Source of the DNA: Psychrobacter sanguinis
GTDB lineage: Bacteria; Pseudomonadota; Gammaproteobacteria; Pseudomonadales; Moraxellaceae
Reading direction: 5' to 3'
DNA length: 64,000 nt
Assembly: GCF_020736705.1 (NCBI RefSeq)
Contig: NZ_CP085990.1
Location: 124,001-188,000 of the forward strand
The first letter of the stretch is position 1, and the number at the start of each line of letters is the position of its first letter. This document shows, piece by piece, positions 22,007-29,614 of this stretch. The translations under genes and the position numbers were made by a program. The notes under the pieces are model-generated. The model had not been told where the DNA came from. It saw only the letters and a program-made list of their open reading frames with translations, and searched no databases.

Positions 22007-22432
22007 TTATACGCCACTTAGCTCGATTCTTAACTCTTCAACACTGGGAACTTGATGAAAATTAATGACAGTCACTTCTCCTAAACGTCGACGCCCTAAT
22101 GCCGCATTGACATCCAGTGTCAATAAAGCGACCTTCTTGGCATTACGCTCTAGTACTAAGTGATGATCACGCATTAAGGCATTAAAATCAGGGAAGTTTT
22201 TGCTAATCTGATTTTTGAGCTTCATCAGTTGTGCATTTGACGCTTTGCCAAACGCTCCAGCTTTACTATTGAAAGTTGATTTACCTGTGTTTAAATCAGG
22301 TTTGTTTTTAGCAGTTTTATTTCGCTTAGAGACTGCTGCCTTTGGCTTCATTACTAAGGCAATAGCAAACAGTATCGCAGCGATTAGGAGTACTGCCGCA
22401 AGTAATATTGCGCCACTGAAAGTCTGATTCAT
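22007..22432 (-). CDS. Single-pass membrane protein of unknown function
   Basis: 141 aa from the ATG at 22432, chosen because GGAGG lies 5 bases before it. The frame is open 12 codons further but without a binding site. One N-terminal membrane segment (about residues 6-28, GAILLAAVLLIAAILFAIAL) is followed by a Lys-rich linker. A C-terminal domain of about 75 residues (NFPDFNALMRDHHLVLERNA to VEELRIELSG) follows, probably cytoplasmic. No known motif. It is divergent from the sirtuin gene, 62 bp away. Confidence 0.75.
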   Translation of the reverse strand: MNQTFSGAILLAAVLLIAAILFAIALVMKPKAAVSKRNKTAKNKPDLNTGKSTFNSKAGAFGKASNAQLMKLKNQISKNFPDFNALMRDHHLVLERNAKKVALLTLDVNAALGRRRLGEVTVINFHQVPSVEELRIELSGV

Positions 22433-22494
22433 ACGTCCTCCGATTATCAATAATATATTATGATACACAAACCACAGCTTATTATAGGTGTTTT

Positions 22495-23238
22495 ATGACC
22501 AATGAATTGAAGCAAACTATTAATCTCCTCCAAAACGCACAACATATTTGTATCTTAACAGGTGCGGGTATCTCTGCAGAAAGTGGCATCCCTACTTTTA
22601 GAGACAAACAGACTGGGCTTTGGGAAAACTATAGAGCAGAAGATTTAGCCAGTATTGAAGCATTCGAGCGTGATCCAAAGATGGTCTGGTCTTGGTATCA
22701 ATGGCGACGTAATCTAGTAAAAGACAAACGTCCTAATCCTGCTCACCATGCGTTGGCCACTCTTGAAGACTGGGCAAATACTCATCATAAGACATTGAGT
22801 CTTATTACCCAAAACGTAGATGACTTACATGAACAAGCTGGCAGTCAAGCCACTCATCTGCATGGTAATTTATGGAAAAATAAATGTAGCCAATGTGAGT
22901 CGCCGTATCTTGCCGAAGTCGATTATGACCAAGATACGCTACTGTACTGTCCTCAGTGTGAGGCTTATATCCGACCTGACATCGTTTGGTTTGGTGAAAT
23001 GCTACCACACAAAGATTGGCAATATGCGGAGCAAGCCTCAGCTCACTGTGATGTCTTCATAAGTATAGGTACTTCAAGCTTAGTGTACCCTGCTGCAGGA
23101 TTATCACAACTGGCTAAACGTAACGGAGCCAAGCTAATTGAAATCAACCCAAACCCAACTCAGAATCCGATAATCGATGTGGTATTGGCAGGCAAAGCTG
23201 GAGAGTTATTGCCACGCTTGATCGCTGAGTTAAGCTAA
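22495..23238 (+). CDS. cobB: NAD-dependent protein deacylase, class III sirtuin
   Basis: Removes acyl groups from protein lysines using NAD+. The NAD motif GAGISAESGIPTFRD starts near residue 23, and TQNVDDLHEQAG lies near 105. The catalytic His123 is in HLHGN, and the Zn-binding cysteines are C131, C134, C152 and C155. Y68 and R71 form the YxxR motif that in E. coli CobB and human SIRT5 accepts succinyl and malonyl lysine, so desuccinylase activity is likely by homology. The length of 247 aa is normal. AGGTG precedes the ATG. Confidence 0.95.
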   Translation: MTNELKQTINLLQNAQHICILTGAGISAESGIPTFRDKQTGLWENYRAEDLASIEAFERDPKMVWSWYQWRRNLVKDKRPNPAHHALATLEDWANTHHKTLSLITQNVDDLHEQAGSQATHLHGNLWKNKCSQCESPYLAEVDYDQDTLLYCPQCEAYIRPDIVWFGEMLPHKDWQYAEQASAHCDVFISIGTSSLVYPAAGLSQLAKRNGAKLIEINPNPTQNPIIDVVLAGKAGELLPRLIAELS

Positions 23239-23393
23239 CAACCACTCCTAACCTCTTTATTATTGGCATTTTGATTGCTAATGTTTGGTAAGTCCATAGT
23301 GACTAAGTGCAGTACTAAAATATTACTAGCTGTTGCTTTTATGGGTAACAAAGGAAAGATTTAAAAGCACCGTCGACAATACAAAATTGACAA

Positions 23394-23430
23394 AAAAAAG
23401 CTAGGCTTGAAATCAAGGCCTAGCTTTTTT
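23394..23430. terminator. Bidirectional terminator between cobB and the TPM gene
   Basis: A hairpin with GCTAGGC/GCCTAGC arms, flanked by A-run and T-run, so it works on both strands. It separates two convergent genes. Confidence 0.9.
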
Positions 23431-23470
23431 GTTATTTTGACACCGTATTCTGTGTTTAAAAACCCGTGTT

Positions 23471-24046
23471 TTATTTTAAAAACACAACGGTATCCGATAG
23501 CTCGTTACCTTCAGGATCATGCTCTAGATAATAATGTTGTCTAAGCAGTAACCCAGTTTCATCTAATAGGTCAGCTAGGCTTTGTTCCATATTACCTTTG
23601 GCCATACTTGCAAGGGCCTTATCACACATTGCTCGCCATACTGTAGGACTAACTAAGGCGCTAATACCTCTATCTGCGACAATCTCTAGAGCACGTTCAC
23701 AGATATTGACGTAGACCAAGACTCCAGTATTTTCTTCAGTATCCCACACTCGATATAAGCTAAATAAGTCAATGGCCCGTTCACGACTACCAATCCGGTA
23801 AGCTTGATGAATAGGCAGATGATTTTCAATGACTAGGAATACTTCGCCTCGGTGGCCTTTTTCAGCCTCTGTCACTTTCTGCGTCAAGCGTGCCATGACC
23901 TCATCAGATACCCATCTATTGTTTAAAATAGGGATAAAAATCGCTTGTCGCCACCATCTTGCAAAGCTTGGCTCACTAACCACCGTATGCCCTTCAGCAA
24001 CGTTAGGATGTGCAGATTTTAAGTCGGGCTTTGCATTTTGTTGCAT
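23471..24046 (-). CDS. TPM-domain protein
   Basis: 191 aa, no signal peptide. Residues about 45-150 form a TPM (YgcG-like) domain: EKGHRGEVFLVIENHLP, RAIDLFSLYRVWDTEENTGVLVYVNICERALEIVADRG. Members of this domain family often sit next to LemA, as here. Their biochemical function is poorly known. It is the last gene of the lemA cluster, 138 bp after the second gene. Confidence 0.87.
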   Translation of the reverse strand: MQQNAKPDLKSAHPNVAEGHTVVSEPSFARWWRQAIFIPILNNRWVSDEVMARLTQKVTEAEKGHRGEVFLVIENHLPIHQAYRIGSRERAIDLFSLYRVWDTEENTGVLVYVNICERALEIVADRGISALVSPTVWRAMCDKALASMAKGNMEQSLADLLDETGLLLRQHYYLEHDPEGNELSDTVVFLK

Positions 24047-24184
24047 GTCAGTCTTACCTCAAACCTTATTTTTGTTAGCTGGCCTAGCCATAGAAGTTAA
24101 GTCGTTCAATTTAATAACTTTTTATTTTAATAACTATTTGTTCAATTTCTTCAGTAATTTGATTTTTAGCTTTTGGCTTTAAAA

Positions 24185-25390
24185 TTACCAAGACCCGCCA
24201 GCACCGCCGCCACCGAAGCCACCGCCGCCGCCACCGAAGCCACCGCCGCCGAAGCCGCCCCCACCAAAACCGCCGCCTCCGCCACCAAAGCCACCGCCTG
24301 GGAAGAAGACTACGCCGCCGCGACGACCACCGCCTCGGCCACCTTTGCCGCCTTTACCACCGCCCCCACCACCGCGTGAGATAAGGAATAGCCATAAAAA
24401 TATAGCCATAAATATAGTAGTGAAAAGACCTGCACCAGTAGACAAAGCCATTAAAGCAAAGCCGCCAGTGGCGACAAATGACCCTAAAATTCGGCCTAAT
24501 ACAGAAGTGATAAAAAGACCAAAAATTAAGGCAATAAGGAAAGTACCAAATAAGGAAGGTGAATCGCTACTGGCTGGATTTTGTGCCTGACTACGCTCTT
24601 TGGCTAACTTATCTGATTGCGCTAAAACATCAGGGTCAGCGACCAAACGCTCTTCGATACGGTTAATACCTTTTACCAAACCACCCGCATAATCGCCTTG
24701 CTTAAATGAAGGGGTAATCTCGTCATCGATGATTCGGTTTAAAATAGCATCTGGTAATACGCCTTCTAAGCCATATCCAGACAGAATATACATCTTACGG
24801 TCATTGACCGATACTAAAATTAGTAGGCCATCATCAGTATCTTTATTACCTAGCTTCCACTTATCTGCTACCTGTAAGCTGTATTGGAAAATATCCATAC
24901 CATTGGTGGTAGGTACGGTCACTAAGGCAGCTTGAGCCAAACCTTGCTCATAAATATGACGCAATCTTTGGGTCAGCATTTGCTTTTCTTGAGGGGTAAA
25001 AATATTGGCCTGATCGACCACAGGAGAGTTTAAAATTAGCTTGTCGCTATCAACCCCTTGAGCGGTAGATTGACGAGGCTGAGCCGTATTGGCAGAGGGA
25101 GATGACTTTGACGTATTGTCTTCTGCGGTAGCTTCTCCAATATTAGGAATATTGTCGGTAATGGCTTCATTACCTAGTACCGCATCATTAATCGCTTCGT
25201 TTTGTTGCCCTGCTTTTGCAATCGCCACCAAATCATCAACACTTTGATCGCCAAATTGCTGAGCAGATTGAGATGATGCCGCACTCGTGGCCTCGCTATT
25301 GACGGCGAAACTTAAAGGCGTTACCAATAAGGTCGCGCCCATTATTGACAATATGGACCAGCTACGTTTCAACTTTTGCATGCGCATCAT
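24185..25390 (-). CDS. YgcG-family TPM-domain membrane protein with glycine-rich tail
   Basis: About 401 aa from the ATG at 25390; GTG at 25411 and ATG at 25387 or 25381 are alternatives. A signal peptide ends near TPLSFA. The TPM domain follows a Ser/Ala/Gln-rich linker and covers roughly residues 125-250 (TPQEKQMLTQRLRHIYEQG, NDRKMYILSGYGLEGVLPD). Two or three membrane segments follow near 290-335. The last 60 residues are almost pure Gly/Phe/Arg repeats. The domain order matches the family usually annotated YgcG or TPM_phosphatase. It is paired with lemA and a second TPM gene. Confidence 0.9.
   Translation of the reverse strand: MMRMQKLKRSWSILSIMGATLLVTPLSFAVNSEATSAASSQSAQQFGDQSVDDLVAIAKAGQQNEAINDAVLGNEAITDNIPNIGEATAEDNTSKSSPSANTAQPRQSTAQGVDSDKLILNSPVVDQANIFTPQEKQMLTQRLRHIYEQGLAQAALVTVPTTNGMDIFQYSLQVADKWKLGNKDTDDGLLILVSVNDRKMYILSGYGLEGVLPDAILNRIIDDEITPSFKQGDYAGGLVKGINRIEERLVADPDVLAQSDKLAKERSQAQNPASSDSPSLFGTFLIALIFGLFITSVLGRILGSFVATGGFALMALSTGAGLFTTIFMAIFLWLFLISRGGGGGGKGGKGGRGGGRRGGVVFFPGGGFGGGGGGFGGGGFGGGGFGGGGGGFGGGGAGGSW
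24190..24370 (-). repeat. Glycine-codon repeat tract in the ygcG-like gene
   Basis: Repeated GGCGGTGG-type codons encode Gly/Phe-rich and Gly/Arg-rich runs such as GGGFGGGGFGG. It is locally much richer in GC than the surroundings. Confidence 0.8.
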
Positions 25391-25433
25391 CACCACTTTA
25401 TTCGAATACACTTAATTTGATACCCATTCTTCT

Positions 25434-25481
25434 AGTACAAGTTTTTTGGTATTGATTTTCCTGTACTAAAAAACTTGTACT
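25434..25481. repeat. Perfect 14-bp inverted repeat between lemA and the ygcG-like gene
   Basis: AGTACAAGTTTTTT (25434-25447) is inverted exactly at 25468-25481, with a 20-base loop. It lies in the gap of the lemA cluster, about 115 bp past the lemA stop. It could act as a partial terminator or mRNA stability element that lowers expression of the downstream genes. Confidence 0.75.
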
Positions 25482-25596
25482 TGAAAACAGGTTAATTGAC
25501 AGCCTATGAATCTATGGCTCATAAGCTGCTTTACTGCATATTAAAACCATCTACCATAATTAAACATTATGGCCATATACACCAAACTTTAACTTT

Positions 25597-26211
25597 TTAT
25601 TTATCACCGAAATTAACTTCTGGCGCTGTAGAGATTTCTTTCTCATTTTCAACCGTAAAGTTAGGCTTAGCATCCATACCAAATACTTTAGCCGTAATAT
25701 TGGTTGGGAATTGACGTACCGTTGTATTGTAGCTCTGAACCTCTTGGATATAACGATTACGGGCAACTGTTATACGGTTTTCTGTGCCTTCAAGCTGGGC
25801 TTGTAAATCTTGGAACAGCTTATCTGACTTAAGCTCAGGATAACGCTCAGATACTGCCATTAGACGAGATAAGGCGCCCGTCATTTCAGCTTGAGCAGCT
25901 TGATAGTTTTCCATTGCTTGAGGATCATTTAAGGTCTCAGGTGTCAACTGAATGCTTCCGGCTTTTGAACGGGCTTCAGCTACTTGAGTAAATACCTCTT
26001 GCTCTTGGTCAGCATACTGCTTAACTACTTTTACCAAGTTAGGCACTAGGTCATCACGACGCTGATATTGGTTAACGACTTCAGACCAAGCTGCCTTAAC
26101 CTGCTCATCTTGGGCTTGTAGGTTGTTATAACCACAGCCCGATAAGCTCACCGCTGACATGCCTAATACGGTAGATAACATAAGCGGCTTAAGGATAGAT
26201 TTACGTGACAT
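25597..26211 (-). CDS. lemA: LemA family lipoprotein
   Basis: 204 aa from the ATG at 26211, chosen because GGAG lies just before it. The first 25 residues are a lipoprotein signal with lipobox LSGC. The rest is the LemA helical domain: EQVKAAWSEVVNQYQRRDDLVPNLVKVVKQYA, RLMAVSERYPELKSD, ENRITVARNRYIQEVQSYN and FPTNITAKVFG. The role of LemA proteins is not well defined; they regularly accompany TPM proteins such as the two genes downstream. Confidence 0.95.
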   Translation of the reverse strand: MSRKSILKPLMLSTVLGMSAVSLSGCGYNNLQAQDEQVKAAWSEVVNQYQRRDDLVPNLVKVVKQYADQEQEVFTQVAEARSKAGSIQLTPETLNDPQAMENYQAAQAEMTGALSRLMAVSERYPELKSDKLFQDLQAQLEGTENRITVARNRYIQEVQSYNTTVRQFPTNITAKVFGMDAKPNFTVENEKEISTAPEVNFGDK

Positions 26212-26814
26212 AACGACTCCAGAATATTTCAATTAAAAGCTAACTATATAAGTTTGTTTATCTGCTGCATAGCCTATTTTTAGAAAACGCTTTATCGATA
26301 GCTGATTATTACCTTTGATCAGAAAAGCAATATCATCAAACAAGGCTAATTAATCAACCACAAACCTGCAAGTTCACTTTAGATTTATTAAATTTATTAG
26401 TAAGGTGCTGCAATTGTACTGTTGAATGATGTCAAAGCACAATTAATACAATTTTCTGTTACTTAAATACAACCGCATTACTCCAATATCACGATAGTAA
26501 TAGGTTTTAGAAGGACTAATAAATGGCTAATTTGTCTAATTTTTTTAGGTAAATACTAAAAAATACTCTGGTAATTTAATGTTTTTTGTGGCAAATTGCA
26601 GTTACCTAGCGGTATGTTTGTGTAACATTTAGCTAAACTGCTTTACAGTTACTCTAATATGCAACTTACTTATGTGTTTGTGTTTATCTAATTGTATTGG
26701 TTAAGCTTTTATATAGATCTATTAATTAAATAAGCGCTGTACACACCTTTAGAACTTTACAATTAATTGAGTGACAGGTACGTTCCTCAATTAGCTAACA
26801 CTAGGAAACACACT
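26212..26814. other. lemA / symporter divergent intergenic region
   Basis: About 600 bp, AT-rich, with no supported gene. It must hold promoters in both directions. No clear hairpin or riboswitch is seen. Confidence 0.4.
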
Positions 26815-28362
26815 ATGGAAGGCATCGTAAGTGCTTTAAATGACATCATTTGGAGTCCTGCTCTAATTTACCTCTGTTTAGGTGCAGGTTTATTCTATTC
26901 AATAATGACCCGCTTCGTTCAAATCCGTCTTTTTAAAGAGATGATTCGTCTTCTTTTTAAAGGAAAGCCGGATAATGACGGTATTTCTTCTTTTCAGGCC
27001 CTTGCTGTCGCACTTGCAGGTCGCGTCGGTATGGGTAACATCGCAGGGGTTGCTGCTGCTATCGGTTTCGGTGGTCCAGGTGCGGTATTTTGGATGTGGA
27101 TTGTGGCCTTCTTAGGCGCGTCTACTGCCTATGTTGAATCTACATTAGGTCAAATCTATAAAGAGCGTGACGTCATTACTGGCGAATATCGTGGTGGTCC
27201 AGCGTACTACTTCGAACGTGCTCTAGGTCAAAAATGGTACGGTATTTTATTCGCTATTTCATCGATTATTGCTTGTGGTATCTTTTTACCAGGCGTACAG
27301 GCAAACGGTGTGGTTAATGCGGTCGCCCAGGTAACGGGTGAAGGCACAATGATGAACTTTATGGGCATGGATGTTGGCTCTAGCCGTCTAATTGCTTTGG
27401 CTATCATTTTGCTAGTTTTAGGCTTTATTATCTTCGGTGGTATTAAGCGTATTGCTAACTTTGCTGAATATGCAGTGCCTTTTATGGCAGTAGGTTATAT
27501 CGCCTTAGCCATCTTAATTATGTTCACTAACTTCAGTAAAGTACCTGAAGTATTCGGTATGATTATCGGTGATGCATTCAGTGCTCAAGCAGGTTTTGGT
27601 GCGGCTATCGGTTGGGGTGTGAAACGTGGTATTTACTCTAACGAAGCCGGTCAAGGTACAGGCCCTCATGCTGCAGCTGCAGCGTCAGTAGACCATCCTT
27701 CACAGCAGGGATTGGTTCAAGCGTTTTCGGTATATGTGGATACGTTATTGGTTTGTTCTGCAACTGCCTTTATGATCTTATCTACTGGTATGTACAATAT
27801 TCAAGGTACACTAGAGGACGGTCAATTTATCGTTCAAAATGTTGCCGCTGATATTGAAATCAACTCACCTTCATTTACCCAAATGGCAATGGAATCAGTG
27901 TACGGTACGTTCGGTGACTCTTTCATCGCAATCGCTGTATTCTTCTTCGCCTTTACCACTATCCTAGCTTACTACTATATCGCTGAAGTTAACATCTCTT
28001 ACTTGACCCGTTCTATGGGCAAAGGCGCTAGTAAAACTGGATTGTTCTTGGTGAAAGTCGTGATCATGATTATGGTGGCTTACGGCGCCTTAAATAGCTC
28101 AGGTTATATCTGGGGCTTAGGCGACGTGGGTGTTGGTTTAATGGCTTGGTTGAACATCGTTGGTATTATTATCATCTTCTTTGTAGCGAAACCAACATTA
28201 ACTATGCTTAAAGACTACGAAGCACAGTTGAAAGCAGGTGGTGGTACTTCTGACAAACGCTTTGTGTTTGATCCTAAGAAGTTCGGTATCAAGAATGCTA
28301 CTTATTGGGAAGAGCGTTACAAACAAACGGTAGAATCTAATCGTAAGAATGACCTTAAATAA
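26815..28362 (+). CDS. Alanine/glycine:cation symporter (AGCS family)
   Basis: Inner-membrane Na+- or H+-coupled amino-acid importer of about 515 aa with ten or more membrane segments. Typical AGCS motifs are present: GRVGMGNIAGVAAAIGFGGPGAVFWMW near residue 65, STLGQIYKERD, and GWGVKRGIYSNEAGQGTGPHAAAAA near 280. The start at 26815 follows AGGAAA by 7 bases; the frame extends 16 codons upstream only through a TTG. Followed by its own terminator. Confidence 0.95.
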   Translation: MEGIVSALNDIIWSPALIYLCLGAGLFYSIMTRFVQIRLFKEMIRLLFKGKPDNDGISSFQALAVALAGRVGMGNIAGVAAAIGFGGPGAVFWMWIVAFLGASTAYVESTLGQIYKERDVITGEYRGGPAYYFERALGQKWYGILFAISSIIACGIFLPGVQANGVVNAVAQVTGEGTMMNFMGMDVGSSRLIALAIILLVLGFIIFGGIKRIANFAEYAVPFMAVGYIALAILIMFTNFSKVPEVFGMIIGDAFSAQAGFGAAIGWGVKRGIYSNEAGQGTGPHAAAAASVDHPSQQGLVQAFSVYVDTLLVCSATAFMILSTGMYNIQGTLEDGQFIVQNVAADIEINSPSFTQMAMESVYGTFGDSFIAIAVFFFAFTTILAYYYIAEVNISYLTRSMGKGASKTGLFLVKVVIMIMVAYGALNSSGYIWGLGDVGVGLMAWLNIVGIIIIFFVAKPTLTMLKDYEAQLKAGGGTSDKRFVFDPKKFGIKNATYWEERYKQTVESNRKNDLK

Positions 28363-28388
28363 GTCAGTGAATTAACAGTTGAATATAG

Positions 28389-28420
28389 AAAACCCGATAC
28401 TTAAAGTATCGGGTTTTTTT
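28389..28420 (+). terminator. Rho-independent terminator of the AGCS gene
   Basis: AACCCGATAC and GTATCGGGTT form a 10-bp stem followed by T7. Confidence 0.92.
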
Positions 28421-28439
28421 ATGTGTATCGCTTATTGCA

Positions 28440-29162
28440 CTAGCCGTCTGGAAAAAGCACTTTATCAATTACATGAACCGTGCCATTACGGGTTGGGATA
28501 TCGGCTGCCTTGATAACTGCTGTACGCCCTATGCCATCACGGATGGTTTTTTGATTGGTAATGGTGAGTCGGTGATTATTGAAGGTGGTCAACTGACTGG
28601 GCTGCATTTGTGCCACCGTTAACGGTGGCTGAGTTTTCACCACGTGATAGCCCAATAAAATACGCAATAAAGGCTTATTTTGCATAAGCTTTTGCTTGGT
28701 CATTGTGGTTTCATTAAACCAAGCTTCAAATGCCGCATTGTCTGGGGCGAAAATCGTATAGTTACTTCCGGCAAATCTTAAGGCACCTGTCAAGCCAGCG
28801 GCATCGATGGCTTCTACTAGAATTGATAAATTAGGATTACGCCGTGCTAGCTGTAGGGCATTTTCAGAGGCATCATAGCTTATGGCTATAGGGGCTATCG
28901 TAGTAGGCACAGCAACTTGATTAGAATGACTAGTCGTTAAAGATGGCTGGGTAAAAGTACTATAAGTAGCGTTGGGTAGCCGAATCGTTTGATTGGCTGC
29001 ATTGTTGCTATTAGCCACTAAACCGCTTTGCGATATTTCAGCGTCAGTAGAGGTCCCAGAAACGGCAGTCATAGAAACAGGCGTTGCAGACTGCGCCGTA
29101 TTTTGGCATCCAGTAATTGCCATTAAAGTCATAGCCAGTGTCCATACGGGCGTATTATTCAT
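28440..29162 (-). CDS. Fasciclin-domain lipoprotein
   Basis: 240 aa. The N-terminal signal has a lipobox-like ITGC near residue 19, suggesting a lipid-anchored envelope protein. A Ser/Thr/Ala-rich linker runs to about residue 105. One fasciclin (FAS1) domain fills the rest: LVEAIDAAGLTGALRF, YTIFAPDNAAFEAW, LLRILLGYHVV and NGTVHVIDKVLFP. FAS1 domains mediate adhesion or protein contacts. No partner is evident from the neighbours. Confidence 0.9.
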   Translation of the reverse strand: MNNTPVWTLAMTLMAITGCQNTAQSATPVSMTAVSGTSTDAEISQSGLVANSNNAANQTIRLPNATYSTFTQPSLTTSHSNQVAVPTTIAPIAISYDASENALQLARRNPNLSILVEAIDAAGLTGALRFAGSNYTIFAPDNAAFEAWFNETTMTKQKLMQNKPLLRILLGYHVVKTQPPLTVAQMQPSQLTTFNNHRLTITNQKTIRDGIGRTAVIKAADIPTRNGTVHVIDKVLFPDG

Positions 29163-29614
29163 GTTGCTCGTCCTTTGTGTTTGATAATTAGCAGCAGTAC
29201 CTTTGCTGTTTTAAGGGTCGTATTTTGCTTATAGTGGCATACCTATCCTAGGGTCTAGTTATAGTAGACCTACAGGATTTTGGCTAAAATGAACACCCTT
29301 GTTCTACTTTTAGTTTAAACAAAATAAACAAAAACAGCTATTATTGATCTCGGTTTTTACAAACCATTAAATAGCGTTATTGCTGTTATTAATCTAGAAA
29401 ATATAAGGAAAATGTTAAACTAAAGCTGTCAGTTTAGCGTAATAGACTTCCTCCCTATCCGTATTGATTTATACCGGCAAGGAATTAGATATTAATAAGC
29501 AGTATGCTACACTAACCTAGTTTTAAAAATTTTAATTGGTGACCTTGCTTACCAAATATCCTACTATAAAGATAAGACGTTTCCCCCTATTAACTTACTG
29601 TATAAGATAGTGCT
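29163..29614. other. Intergenic region upstream of metH
   Basis: 452 bp. No gene. I looked for a cobalamin riboswitch before metH and saw none of its conserved elements. No promoter hexamers that I would defend. Confidence 0.4.

Noticed and set aside
19911-22470. A genomic island inserted at the tRNA-Arg
   Set aside because: No integrase, no repeat of the tRNA 3' end and no clear change in composition; only the unknown genes hint at it.
24190-24370. Regular repeats that might suggest a CRISPR-like or other repeat array
   Set aside because: They are in-frame Gly codon repeats at the end of a TPM protein; there are no spacers.
29163-29614. Cobalamin riboswitch expected before metH
   Set aside because: None of the conserved B12-box elements is visible in the 452 bp upstream.
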